Assembly: GCA_018883185.1 (NCBI GenBank)
Contig: VEQP01000012.1
Coordinates: 1 to 64,000, forward strand
Origin: Nevskiaceae bacterium
GTDB taxonomy: Bacteria > Pseudomonadota > Gammaproteobacteria > Steroidobacterales > Steroidobacteraceae
Direction: 5' to 3'
Length of the DNA stretch: 64,000 nt
Of this stretch, positions 1-7,991 are shown piece by piece. A program made the position numbers and the translations under genes. The notes below the pieces were generated by a model. The model was not told the origin of the DNA. It did no database searches and worked only from the letters and a program-made list of their open reading frames with translations. Position 1 is the first letter of the stretch. The number at the start of each line of letters is the position of its first letter.

Positions 1-1
1 G

Positions 2-1003
2 GGCACCATCTTCCTCGGCGGCCCGCCGCTGGTTAAAGCGGCCACCGGCGAGGAAGTGTCGGCCGAAGATCTCGGCGGAGGGGACGTGCACACCCGCCTC
101 TCCGGTGTTGTCGACCACCTCGCTGCCACGGATGCCGAGGCCCTCGGCCGCGCGCGGCGCATCGTCGCCGCGCTGGGCTCCGCAGGTCCGCAGGATGCGG
201 CGCGACCGGACAGCCCGCAGCGGCGCGCGCCGCGGCAGCCACGCCATCCCGCCGAGGACCTCTACGGCCTCATACCCAGCGACCTGCGCTCCCCCTACGA
301 TGTGCGCGAGGTGATCGCGCGGCTGGTCGACGACAGCGACTTCGACGAGTTCAAGGCGCGTTTCGGCACCACGCTCGTCACCGGCTTCGCGCACATTGAG
401 GGCATGCCGGTCGCCATCGTCGCCAATAACGGCATCCTGTTCTCCGAGTCCGCGCAGAAGGGCGCGCACTTCATCGAGCTCGCCTGCCAGCGCCGCATCC
501 CGCTCGTGTTCCTGCAGAACATCACCGGCTTCATGGTCGGCAGGAAATACGAGAACGAGGGCATCGCGCGCCACGGCGCGAAGATGGTGACCGCGGTGGC
601 CTGCGCGCAAGTGCCGAAGTTCACCGTGGTCATCGGCGGCAGCTTCGGCGCCGGCAACTACGCCATGTGCGGCCGTGCCTATTCGCCGCGCTTCCTCTGG
701 ATGTGGCCGAACGCGCGCATCAGCGTGATGGGCGGCGAGCAGGCGGCGCAGGTACTGGCGCGCGTGCGGCGCGACGGCATCGAGGCCAAGGGCGGCGCCT
801 GGAGCGATGCCGAGCAGCAGGCCTTCATGGAACCGATCCGCCGCCAGTACGAGACCCAGGGCGACCCGTTCTACGCCACCGCGCGGCTCTGGGACGACGG
901 CGTGATCGATCCGGTCGACACCCGCCGCGTGCTCGCGCTCGGGCTCGCCGCCTCGCTGAACGCCCCCATCCCCGAGACGCGCTTCGGCGTCTTTCGCATG
1001 TGA
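2..1003 (+). CDS. liuB: Methylcrotonyl-CoA carboxylase beta subunit (carboxyltransferase), 5'-truncated by window edge
   Basis: This is the carboxyltransferase (CT) subunit of a biotin-dependent acyl-CoA carboxylase. It moves the carboxyl group from carboxybiotin to a branched enoyl-CoA, most likely 3-methylcrotonyl-CoA in leucine and isovalerate breakdown. The reading frame is open from base 2, so the gene starts outside the window and 333 residues remain. Family signatures are [21 protein letters not shown], the oxyanion-forming glycine stretch [24 protein letters not shown], and the LiuB-type C-terminus ending RFGVFRM. The next gene, an LiuC-like hydratase, begins 8 bases downstream. Third-position GC is visibly higher than in the genes that follow. 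The family call is firm. The choice of methylcrotonyl-CoA over geranyl-CoA rests on remembered similarity to LiuB. Confidence 0.88.
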   Translation, partial: GTIFLGGPPLVKAATGEEVSAEDLGGGDVHTRLSGVVDHLAATDAEALGRARRIVAALGSAGPQDAARPDSPQRRAPRQPRHPAEDLYGLIPSDLRSPYDVREVIARLVDDSDFDEFKARFGTTLVTGFAHIEGMPVAIVANNGILFSESAQKGAHFIELACQRRIPLVFLQNITGFMVGRKYENEGIARHGAKMVTAVACAQVPKFTVVIGGSFGAGNYAMCGRAYSPRFLWMWPNARISVMGGEQAAQVLARVRRDGIEAKGGAWSDAEQQAFMEPIRRQYETQGDPFYATARLWDDGVIDPVDTRRVLALGLAASLNAPIPETRFGVFRM

Positions 1004-1011
1004 GGTCTAAC

Positions 1012-1806
1012 GTGTCGACTTCGTGCAACTTCATCGAATGCGATATCGCGGCGGGCATCGCCCGCGTCTGGCTGGCTCGTCCGGAGCGGCGTAACGCACT
1101 GCATCAGCCGCTGCTTGACGAACTCGGAACGCTGTTGCGCAAACTTGATGCCGATCCGGCCGTGCGTGTCATCGTGCTCGGCGGACGCGGCAAAGCATTT
1201 TGTGCGGGTGCGGACCTACAGTGGATGTCCAAGGCCGTGAACTATGATCGCCAGCAAAATTTGGAAGACGCGGGCGGTATTGCCCGCTTGCTGCAACAGA
1301 TGGATGCGTACACGACGCCCGTCATTGCGCGAGTTCATGGCGCGTGTTACGCAGGCGCGACCGGGCTTGTAGCCGCGTGCGATATCGCAGTGGCTGCCGA
1401 CGACGCGCGCTTTTGTTTCTCGGAAGTGAAAATCGGTCTCGTGCCAGCCACGATTGCTCCCTACGTCCTGCGCGCCATGGGATATCGCGCTGCGATGCAA
1501 CATATGCTCACCGCGGAACCGTTCGATGCGTCAATGGCGCTGCGTAGCGGCCTTATCAGCGAGGTAGTCGCTTTAGATCAATTGGACCTACGCATCGACG
1601 CACTTGCACGGATGCTCGTCAATGCGGGGTCCCGTGCATTGGGCGAAACTCGAATGCTGCTGCGCCAGTTGGTCGGCAGACCGATTGACGCCAATGTCAC
1701 CAAGCTCACGATAGAGTGCATCGCTGATGCCAGAGTGTCCCCGGAAGGCATAGAGGGCATGCGTGCAGTGCTTGCGGGCGAATCACCGCGTTGGCGCCAG
1801 CAATGA
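1012..1806 (+). CDS. liuC: Enoyl-CoA hydratase/isomerase family, methylglutaconyl-CoA hydratase-like
   Basis: This 264-residue crotonase-fold protein probably hydrates 3-methylglutaconyl-CoA (or a longer isoprenoid homologue) made by the adjacent carboxylase. The oxyanion-hole segment FCAGADLQWM and the block GLVAACDIAVAADDARF, followed by SEVKIGLVPA, are typical of the LiuC/AtuE branch. The Glu of SEV matches the second catalytic Glu of classical hydratases. The first Glu is absent (GATGLVA), as I recall for this branch. The ORF track opens at 667, but that part is out of frame with the real carboxyltransferase gene. The GTG at 1012, just after the upstream stop, is the sensible start. The stop overlaps the next start (ATGA), implying translational coupling. 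Confidence 0.82.
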   Translation: MSTSCNFIECDIAAGIARVWLARPERRNALHQPLLDELGTLLRKLDADPAVRVIVLGGRGKAFCAGADLQWMSKAVNYDRQQNLEDAGGIARLLQQMDAYTTPVIARVHGACYAGATGLVAACDIAVAADDARFCFSEVKIGLVPATIAPYVLRAMGYRAAMQHMLTAEPFDASMALRSGLISEVVALDQLDLRIDALARMLVNAGSRALGETRMLLRQLVGRPIDANVTKLTIECIADARVSPEGIEGMRAVLAGESPRWRQQ

Positions 1807-3785
1807 GCTCATTGCCAGCTCGACTGCTGATCGCGAACCGGGGTGAAATCGCCTGCCGCATCATTCGTACCGCACGTCGACTCGGCATTGAAACGATTGC
1901 CGTATATTCGGACGCCGATCGTCACGCGCTGCATGCACGCCTGGCGGATCGTGCCTTGCGGATCGGCCCGCCGAGCGCCCGCGAGAGCTACCTGAATATC
2001 GAGGCCTTGCTGCAGGCTGCTCGCATCAGCGGCGCGGAGGCCGTACACCCCGGGTACGGCTTTCTCTCAGAAAACGCCGAATTCGCCGAAGCCTGCACGG
2101 CGGAAGGCCTGCAATTCGTCGGTCCTCCCGCTGCAGCGATTCGCGCGATGGGATCGAAGTCGGCATCGAAGCGGATCCTGGAAGAAGCAGGAGTACCGTT
2201 GACGCCGGGCTATCACGGGGACGCGCAAGATTTGACCCGGTTACACGCAGAAGCTGAGCGCATAGGCTATCCGCTGCTCATCAAAGCCAGTGCAGGAGGT
2301 GGCGGCAAGGGCATTCGACGGGTCGATCGTGCGACGGATTTTGCTGCGGCGCTGGCGGCGTGCCAGCGTGAGGCAAACGCCAGCTTCGCCGATCCGAGTG
2401 TTCTGCTGGAACGGTACATCATCCAAGCCCGCCACATCGAAATACAGGTGTTCGCAGACATTCACGGCAATGCGATACATCTCGGCGAGCGCGACTGCTC
2501 CATCCAACGTCGCCACCAGAAGGTCCTCGAAGAGGCGCCGGCGCCCGGGATGACATCCTTGCGACGCGACGCTATGGGCCAGGCGGCAGTCAATGCGGCG
2601 CGGCGCGTCGGCTACGTAGGCGCTGGAACGGTCGAGTTCATTGTCGAACCGGACGGCACGTTCTATTTCATGGAGATGAATACCCGACTGCAGGTGGAAC
2701 ACCCAGTCACCGAAATGATTACCGGGATTGATCTCGTCGAATGGCAGTTGCGCATTGCGGCAGGCGAACCTCTACCGGTGTCTCAAGACGAGGTGCGTCT
2801 TACGGGACATGCAATCGAGTTACGTCTTTACGCCGAGGATCCCTCACGCGGGTTTCTGCCCTCCCCAGGCCGAGTGCGCCTGTGGCACCCGCCGCAGGCG
2901 GCGGGCCTACGCATCGATGCGGGCATTGAATCCGGCGACGAAATCACCGGCTTTTACGATGCGATGATCGCCAAACTGATCGTCCACGGTGACGACCGCG
3001 AGCAAGCACTTGCAAGATTACGCCGCGCGCTGCGCGAAGTTTTTTTGGTCGGCCCGCGCAACAACCTCGAATTTCTCGCGCGGCTGATCGATACCCGCTC
3101 AGTGACGGAGTCCAGACTCGACACGCACCTCATCGAACGCGAGCACGATTACTTGATGGCGGACGCACCTCCGCTAGAGGCGACACTATGGCTCGCTGCT
3201 GTCGCTTCGTTGCTACTACACGAAGCAACTTCGCACCCCACGCTGCTGCCGTCGCCTTGGGCGTCCCGTGATGGCTTCAGGATCGCCGGCCGATACCGCC
3301 GCAGATTGACACTCGAAGCGGGTACGGAACGACGGGATATCAACATTGAGTATGCTGCAAGCGAGTGGTGTGTGACGCTAGACCGCGCCTATGTCGTGCA
3401 GGCACAGCAACTCGATACGCACCGTATCGCACTGTGCGTCGACGGCATTTCGCAGCCGGCATTCGTCCATCTGGAGCTGCCCGTAGTTCACGTGCGCACC
3501 AGCGGCAGACAGGTGGCCGTGGGCATCATCGATCCACATCAACCGGGCGATGCACATGACGGCCCCGACGAGAGTTTGCGCGCGCCAATGCCGGGGCGAG
3601 TCGTTTTCGTCAACGTTCGAGCAGGCGATCGCGTCAAGCGCGGCGCCGCGCTGCTCGCAATCGAGGCGATGAAGATGGAGCACGTCGTCTGTGCCCCGGC
3701 AGACGGCGTGGTCGAGGCCATTCACGTCACCGAGGGCGCCCAGGTAGCGGAAGCGATCGCGCTCGTCGATTTCGTTGCGGACTAG
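1803..3785 (+). CDS. liuD: Biotin carboxylase/biotin carrier (alpha) subunit of an acyl-CoA carboxylase
   Basis: This 660-residue protein carboxylates its own biotin with ATP and bicarbonate and supplies the beta subunit. It has an N-terminal biotin-carboxylase fold (ANRGEIACRI), the ATP-grasp glycine loop (KASAGGGGKG), the active-site stretch ERDCSIQRRHQKVLEEAPAP and EMNTRLQVEHPVTE. A BCCP domain at the C-terminus carries the biotinylated Lys in EAMKMEH. The ORF track starts at 1791, but the ATG at 1803 overlaps the hydratase stop as ATGA and gives the usual short N-terminus. The order CT-hydratase-BC matches liuBCD. Its stop codon shares the palindrome CTAG with the convergent DUF1446 gene. 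Confidence 0.9.
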   Translation: MSSLPARLLIANRGEIACRIIRTARRLGIETIAVYSDADRHALHARLADRALRIGPPSARESYLNIEALLQAARISGAEAVHPGYGFLSENAEFAEACTAEGLQFVGPPAAAIRAMGSKSASKRILEEAGVPLTPGYHGDAQDLTRLHAEAERIGYPLLIKASAGGGGKGIRRVDRATDFAAALAACQREANASFADPSVLLERYIIQARHIEIQVFADIHGNAIHLGERDCSIQRRHQKVLEEAPAPGMTSLRRDAMGQAAVNAARRVGYVGAGTVEFIVEPDGTFYFMEMNTRLQVEHPVTEMITGIDLVEWQLRIAAGEPLPVSQDEVRLTGHAIELRLYAEDPSRGFLPSPGRVRLWHPPQAAGLRIDAGIESGDEITGFYDAMIAKLIVHGDDREQALARLRRALREVFLVGPRNNLEFLARLIDTRSVTESRLDTHLIEREHDYLMADAPPLEATLWLAAVASLLLHEATSHPTLLPSPWASRDGFRIAGRYRRRLTLEAGTERRDINIEYAASEWCVTLDRAYVVQAQQLDTHRIALCVDGISQPAFVHLELPVVHVRTSGRQVAVGIIDPHQPGDAHDGPDESLRAPMPGRVVFVNVRAGDRVKRGAALLAIEAMKMEHVVCAPADGVVEAIHVTEGAQVAEAIALVDFVAD

Positions 3786-5596
3786 GCGTCTCGAGCGCGC
3801 ACGGTCTCGAGCAGAGCGATAGGCACGCGAACAGGGAACTCGAGCAACTGCTGTGCGAAGGCCTTGCCCTGTGGATCCATTCGCAGACTGGCTATTCCAC
3901 CGCCGCCCAAGGCGTTGCACAGCAAAAAGTTGAACGCGCCGAGACCGGGCAGCTCCCAGCGGATGACTCGTCCCGTCGCTGGGTCGAGCACGTGAGCCAT
4001 GAAACGGGCAACGGCCGCGCCGGTCAACGCGGCTCGTAGCCATGGCATATAGCGTCGGTCGCGAGAAATAACGCCGATGTTGGCATGGTTGCCCTTGTCG
4101 CCGGAGCGGGCAACCGCAAGTTCAACCAACGGCACGGTGCAGCATTCGAGGGCGTGGTCCACCGGCCGTTCCTCCTCTGCCGCTGCGCACGGGAGCATCA
4201 CCGGGTCGAACCCACCGTTCGCGGGTATAGGGCATTCACTCACCTCGCCATCGAAATCCACCGCGACCCGAAGCAGTGTTTTTGGCACAAGGCAGGAGTA
4301 CAGCCGGACCCGCGGACTGTCTTTTGGACGTCCGCCGAGCAGCCCGGTGAGACCGGGCGCCATCGCGGTGCTCGCCTGCGCGATTTCCCGGGCAAAGATC
4401 CGCAGGGCGTGCGACTCGTCGTGCACGCAGGCGATTTTCACCACGACCTCTCGGGTCGCGCCGATGCGAGCCTGTGCCCCGTAAGTCGACTCCATGCCCA
4501 ACAATTCGACATGGGTGTCGCAAAAATCCCTCATCCCTCGCTCAGCAAGCAGGCGACGCACGCGATCGAGAATAGCGTCGGCAACCCGGGCACCTTTGCG
4601 CGCCGCATCGATGCCAGCCATCATGAAAGTGGCGGTGATGCGATGTCCGTCGAGCCAAGTGGCACTACACTTGTATGTCGTTGTCGGCGGCATACCTCGC
4701 GCACCGCTGACCCGGACGCGATCGCAGCCGTCCTGTTCGACGACCACGGCAGTGAAGTCGCACACGACGTCTGGCAGCACATAGGCGCGTGGGTCGCCGA
4801 TCTCGTACAGGATCTGCTCGGCAACCGTCAACGGCGAAACGAGCCCGCCTGTTCCCTCCGGTTTGCTGACGACGAAGCTGCCGTCAGCAGCGCACTCGAT
4901 GATGGGAAATCCCATATCCGCATATCCGGGCACACATTGCCAATCGGTGAAGTTTCCACCTGTACATTGGGCGCCGCACTCGATTACGTGCCCGGCAAGC
5001 GAGCCTTGCGCGAGGCGGTCGTAGTCGTCGGGTGCCCAACCAAATTCATGCAGCAATGGGCCGAGTACGAGCGCACTGTCTGCAACCCGGCCGGTCACTA
5101 CAACATCGGCGCCGCGAGCGAGTGCGAGAGAGATGGGCAGCGCACCGAGATAGGCGTTCAGACTCAAGGTCTGCGGGGGCAACGCCGATCCATCATCAAT
5201 CGCGTACTGCACCGCATCTACAGCGGCCCGGTGGGGTTGGAGGTCATCGCCCACGACAACGGCCACGCGTAATTTCACCCCTACAGATTCGAAGGCGCGC
5301 TCCAACGCTGCACGACAGGCGTGAGGATTGACCCCGCCTGCATTGGCGATAACGCGGATGCGACGCGCGAGGATCTCTTTGGCCAACGGCGCCATGACCT
5401 CGGTGACGAAGTCGGTGGCATATCCTGCGGCAGGGTCGCGAGCCCGCGCGGAGGCGAGAATCGACATCGTGATTTCTGCAAGATAGTCGAAAACCAGATA
5501 GTCGACTCCGCCGCGCCTCACGAGTTGCGCCGCGGCTGCATTAGTGTCGCCCCAAAAGGCCGCCGCGCAGCCGATGCGAATCTTGCGGTGCTCCAC
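3782..5596 (-). CDS. DUF1446 / acyclic terpene utilisation AtuA-like protein
   Basis: This roughly 604-residue protein belongs to the DUF1446/AtuA family (PF07287). The N-terminus IGCAAAFWGDT, then DYLVFDYLAEITM and IANAGGVNPHAC, are characteristic. AtuA is required for growth on acyclic terpenes in Pseudomonas, but its chemical role is not established. Family members sit with CoA carboxylases, as here. The C-terminal part (LAVARSGDKGNHANIGVI) is the extra domain found in long members. The track places a TTG start at 5617. I prefer GTG at 5596 because AGGTGG lies at a suitable distance upstream. It is transcribed divergently from the TetR gene across a palindromic operator candidate, so co-regulation with the second carboxylase operon is likely. 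Confidence 0.85.
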   Translation of the reverse strand: MEHRKIRIGCAAAFWGDTNAAAAQLVRRGGVDYLVFDYLAEITMSILASARARDPAAGYATDFVTEVMAPLAKEILARRIRVIANAGGVNPHACRAALERAFESVGVKLRVAVVVGDDLQPHRAAVDAVQYAIDDGSALPPQTLSLNAYLGALPISLALARGADVVVTGRVADSALVLGPLLHEFGWAPDDYDRLAQGSLAGHVIECGAQCTGGNFTDWQCVPGYADMGFPIIECAADGSFVVSKPEGTGGLVSPLTVAEQILYEIGDPRAYVLPDVVCDFTAVVVEQDGCDRVRVSGARGMPPTTTYKCSATWLDGHRITATFMMAGIDAARKGARVADAILDRVRRLLAERGMRDFCDTHVELLGMESTYGAQARIGATREVVVKIACVHDESHALRIFAREIAQASTAMAPGLTGLLGGRPKDSPRVRLYSCLVPKTLLRVAVDFDGEVSECPIPANGGFDPVMLPCAAAEEERPVDHALECCTVPLVELAVARSGDKGNHANIGVISRDRRYMPWLRAALTGAAVARFMAHVLDPATGRVIRWELPGLGAFNFLLCNALGGGGIASLRMDPQGKAFAQQLLEFPVRVPIALLETVRARDA

Positions 5597-5688
5597 GTTT
5601 ACCCCACCTGCCTGCAATCACCCCAGAAGATTGCGCCGTCTCGTGTCCAGCAGCTCGAACAGGGGCTGGTGGCATCGAGCGACGCCGA

Positions 5689-5717
5689 CTAAACTACCAA
5701 GCAAGCGCTTGGTTTAG
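5689..5717. promoter_or_regulatory. Palindromic operator candidate for the adjacent TetR regulator
   Basis: The bases read CTAAAC-TA-CCAAGC-AAGC-GCTTGG-TTTAG. CCAAGC and GCTTGG are exact inverted repeats around AAGC, and the outer CTAAAC/GTTTAG pair extends the symmetry with one two-base offset. The site lies 28 bases before the TetR start and about 90 bases before the DUF1446 start on the other strand. Short AT-flanked palindromes in such divergent regions are typical TetR-family operators. Binding is inferred, not shown. Confidence 0.65.
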
Positions 5718-5745
5718 CAATCAATCCTCATAAAGAAACCACTGC

Positions 5746-6372
5746 ATGTCATACCACTTGGCATCCGCCCGCCGAAAATCCCGTCGCCTGCCACTCGTAA
5801 AGGGCATGGACGATACGCCCCGTGGCAAGGTGCTCTCGGCAGCTGGCCACCTATTCCGCGAGCATGGCTACGAACGCACGACGGTGCGCGATATCGCCGC
5901 GGCCGTCGGCATTCAGTCGGGCAGCCTCTTCCATCACTTCGCCAGCAAAGAGGACATCCTCAAGGCCGTGATGATCGACGTGATCCGCTTCAATACCGCA
6001 AGAATGCGCAACGCGCTCGCCGAGGCACATGATCCACAAGCCAAGCTTCGGGCGCTGATCACTTGCGAACTTGAGTCCATTGTCGGCGACACCCGCGAAG
6101 CGATGGCAGTGCTGGTGCATTGCTGGGACTCGCTGTCCGAAGACCGGCAGGCGGAGGTTCTGGCCCTGCGCAAGATTTACGAGGAGCTATGGCTGGACGC
6201 CTTGCGGGAAGCCGCGAAGCTGAATTTGATTACGGTGGACCCGTTCATCTTGCGTCGACTGATCGCCGGCATGATCAGCTGGAGCAACACCTGGTTCGAT
6301 CCTCGCGGCTCGATGTCCTTCGCTGAACTGATAGACACGATTCTGCAACTGGTAACGAGGTCCGCCCGATGA
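5746..6372 (+). CDS. TetR/AcrR family transcriptional regulator
   Basis: This 208-residue regulator has an N-terminal TetR helix-turn-helix at about residues 25-75 (VLSAAGHLFREHGYERTTVRDIAAAVGIQSGSLFHHFASKEDIL in pieces) and a helical ligand domain after it. It is the first gene of an operon with a carboxyltransferase, biotin carboxylase, TIGR03084 and DUF2156 genes. Its stop overlaps the carboxyltransferase start (ATGA). The ligand is probably a CoA thioester or free acid of the pathway, by analogy with other TetR regulators of acyl-CoA catabolism. The divergent palindrome at 5689-5717 suggests it represses both itself and the DUF1446 gene. An internal ATG at residue 20 could be an alternative start. 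Confidence 0.9.
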   Translation: MSYHLASARRKSRRLPLVKGMDDTPRGKVLSAAGHLFREHGYERTTVRDIAAAVGIQSGSLFHHFASKEDILKAVMIDVIRFNTARMRNALAEAHDPQAKLRALITCELESIVGDTREAMAVLVHCWDSLSEDRQAEVLALRKIYEELWLDALREAAKLNLITVDPFILRRLIAGMISWSNTWFDPRGSMSFAELIDTILQLVTRSAR

Positions 6373-7991
6373 ATCGCTTCGAATCGACTGTCGTCACCAC
6401 CTCGACGGCCTTCTCGAGCGGCCGCGATTACATGCTTGGGCAACTGTCACGACTGCGCGCCCTCGAGCAGCGCACACGCGATGCCTCGGCTGCATCGGCC
6501 GCGCGGTTCGAACGGCGCGGCCAGTTATTGCCCCGCGACAGACTCTCGCTGCTGCTGGATCCCGGCGCACCGTTTCTGGAATTCAGCACGCTGGCAGGCT
6601 TCGGTCTCGATGTACCCGACCTTGATAAGAGCGTGCCGGGCGGGGGTGTGATCACAGGCATCGGCTACGTTGCGGGCACCCGCTGCATGGTGGCGGTCAA
6701 CGACAGCGGCATCGATGCCGGTGCACTGCAGCCACGCGGACTCGACAAACAGCTTCGCGCGCAGGAGTTGGCTCTCGAGAACAAATTGCCCTACGTGCAG
6801 CTGGTCGAGAGCGCCGGCGCGAACCTGCTGTCCTATCGCGTGGAGGAGTTCGTGCATGGCGGCAATCTGTTCCGCAACCTGGCCCGACTTTCTGCCGCCG
6901 GGTTGCCGGTGGTCACGGTGGTGCATGGATCCTCCACGGCCGGCGGCGCCTATCAGACCGGACTTTCCGACTACATCATCATGGTCCGTGGTCGCTCGCG
7001 AGCATTTCTCGCCGGACCACCGCTTCTGCTCGCAGCGACCGGCGAAGTAGCTAGCGAAGAGGAACTCGGCGGTGCGCAGATGCACACCACGGTATCCGGC
7101 CTCGGACACTATCTGGCGGAGGATGATCGGGAGGCCATCGGCATGGCTCGCTCACTGGTCGATTCGCTTGGCTGGAGTCGTCACGACCCCGTGCACGATG
7201 TCGCATTCGCCGCGCCACGACATGACCCTGCGGAGTTGCTCGGCATCATGTCCAACGATCAGCGCAGACCGGTGGACATGCGCGAGGTGATCCTGCGACT
7301 GGTTGATGACTCTGTCTTCCTTGAGTTCGGCGCGGGATACGGCTCGGCTACCGTCTGCGTGAACGCGAAGCTGGAGGGCCATCCTCTCGGCATCATCACC
7401 AACAACGGGCCCATTGATGCCGATGGAGCCGCCAAGGCAACACGTTTTATCGAAGCCTGCTGCCAAGCGCGGGTGCCGATCCTATATCTGCAGAACACCA
7501 CAGGATTTCTGGTCGGGCGCGCGCAGGAGGAAGCCGGCATCATCAAGCAAGGTTCAAGAATGATCCAGGCTGTCACCAACGCGACCGTACCGCAAATCAC
7601 GGTTCACTGTGGTGCAAGCTACGGGGCAGGCAACTACGGCATGTGCGGTCGCGGCTTTCATCCCCGCTTCTGTTTCTCCTGGCCGAATGCACGCATCGCA
7701 GTCATGGGAGCGGAACAGGCCGCAAAGACCATGGGTAATGTGATGCGCGCACAGGCAGCCAAGGGCCGAAGTGTCGACAGCGCACAGATCGAAGCGATGG
7801 AGCAGCGCATCATTGCGAACTTCGCGCGGCAAGTGGACGTCTTCGCCACCAGCGCCCACCTGCTCGACGATGGTGTGATCGATCCGCGCGACACACGAGG
7901 GGTACTGGCATTCGTTCTTGCCGTCTGTCGCGAGGCAGAGCGCCGCACACCAGCGCGGAATTCTCGCGATGTCGCGAGGACCGCTCTATGA
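6369..7991 (+). CDS. Acyl-CoA carboxylase beta subunit (second carboxyltransferase)
   Basis: This 540-residue, full-length carboxyltransferase subunit is paralogous to the partial gene at the window start. Conserved elements are VHGSSTAGGAYQTGLSDYIIMV, LAGPPLLLAATGE, the glycine block GASYGAGNYGMCGRGFHPRF and IAVMGAEQAAKTM. Its C-terminus lacks the RFGVFRM ending of LiuB-type subunits, and several motif positions differ (AGPPLLLAATGEVASEEELGG), so it probably uses another substrate. Linkage to a geranyl-CoA-carboxylase-like alpha subunit and an AtuA-like gene favours an isoprenoid or other branched acyl-CoA. Start and stop both overlap neighbours as ATGA, which places it tightly between the TetR and alpha-subunit genes. 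Confidence 0.9.
   Translation: MNRFESTVVTTSTAFSSGRDYMLGQLSRLRALEQRTRDASAASAARFERRGQLLPRDRLSLLLDPGAPFLEFSTLAGFGLDVPDLDKSVPGGGVITGIGYVAGTRCMVAVNDSGIDAGALQPRGLDKQLRAQELALENKLPYVQLVESAGANLLSYRVEEFVHGGNLFRNLARLSAAGLPVVTVVHGSSTAGGAYQTGLSDYIIMVRGRSRAFLAGPPLLLAATGEVASEEELGGAQMHTTVSGLGHYLAEDDREAIGMARSLVDSLGWSRHDPVHDVAFAAPRHDPAELLGIMSNDQRRPVDMREVILRLVDDSVFLEFGAGYGSATVCVNAKLEGHPLGIITNNGPIDADGAAKATRFIEACCQARVPILYLQNTTGFLVGRAQEEAGIIKQGSRMIQAVTNATVPQITVHCGASYGAGNYGMCGRGFHPRFCFSWPNARIAVMGAEQAAKTMGNVMRAQAAKGRSVDSAQIEAMEQRIIANFARQVDVFATSAHLLDDGVIDPRDTRGVLAFVLAVCREAERRTPARNSRDVARTAL

Noticed and set aside
667-1011. 5' part of the 379-residue ORF 667-1806
   Set aside because: It lies in another frame over the conserved carboxyltransferase C-terminus and is Arg/Ala-rich shadow sequence. 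The hydratase begins at GTG 1012.
4085-5272. 395-residue plus-strand ORF
   Set aside because: Antisense to the DUF1446 gene, with composition typical of a shadow in high-GC DNA and no family motif.
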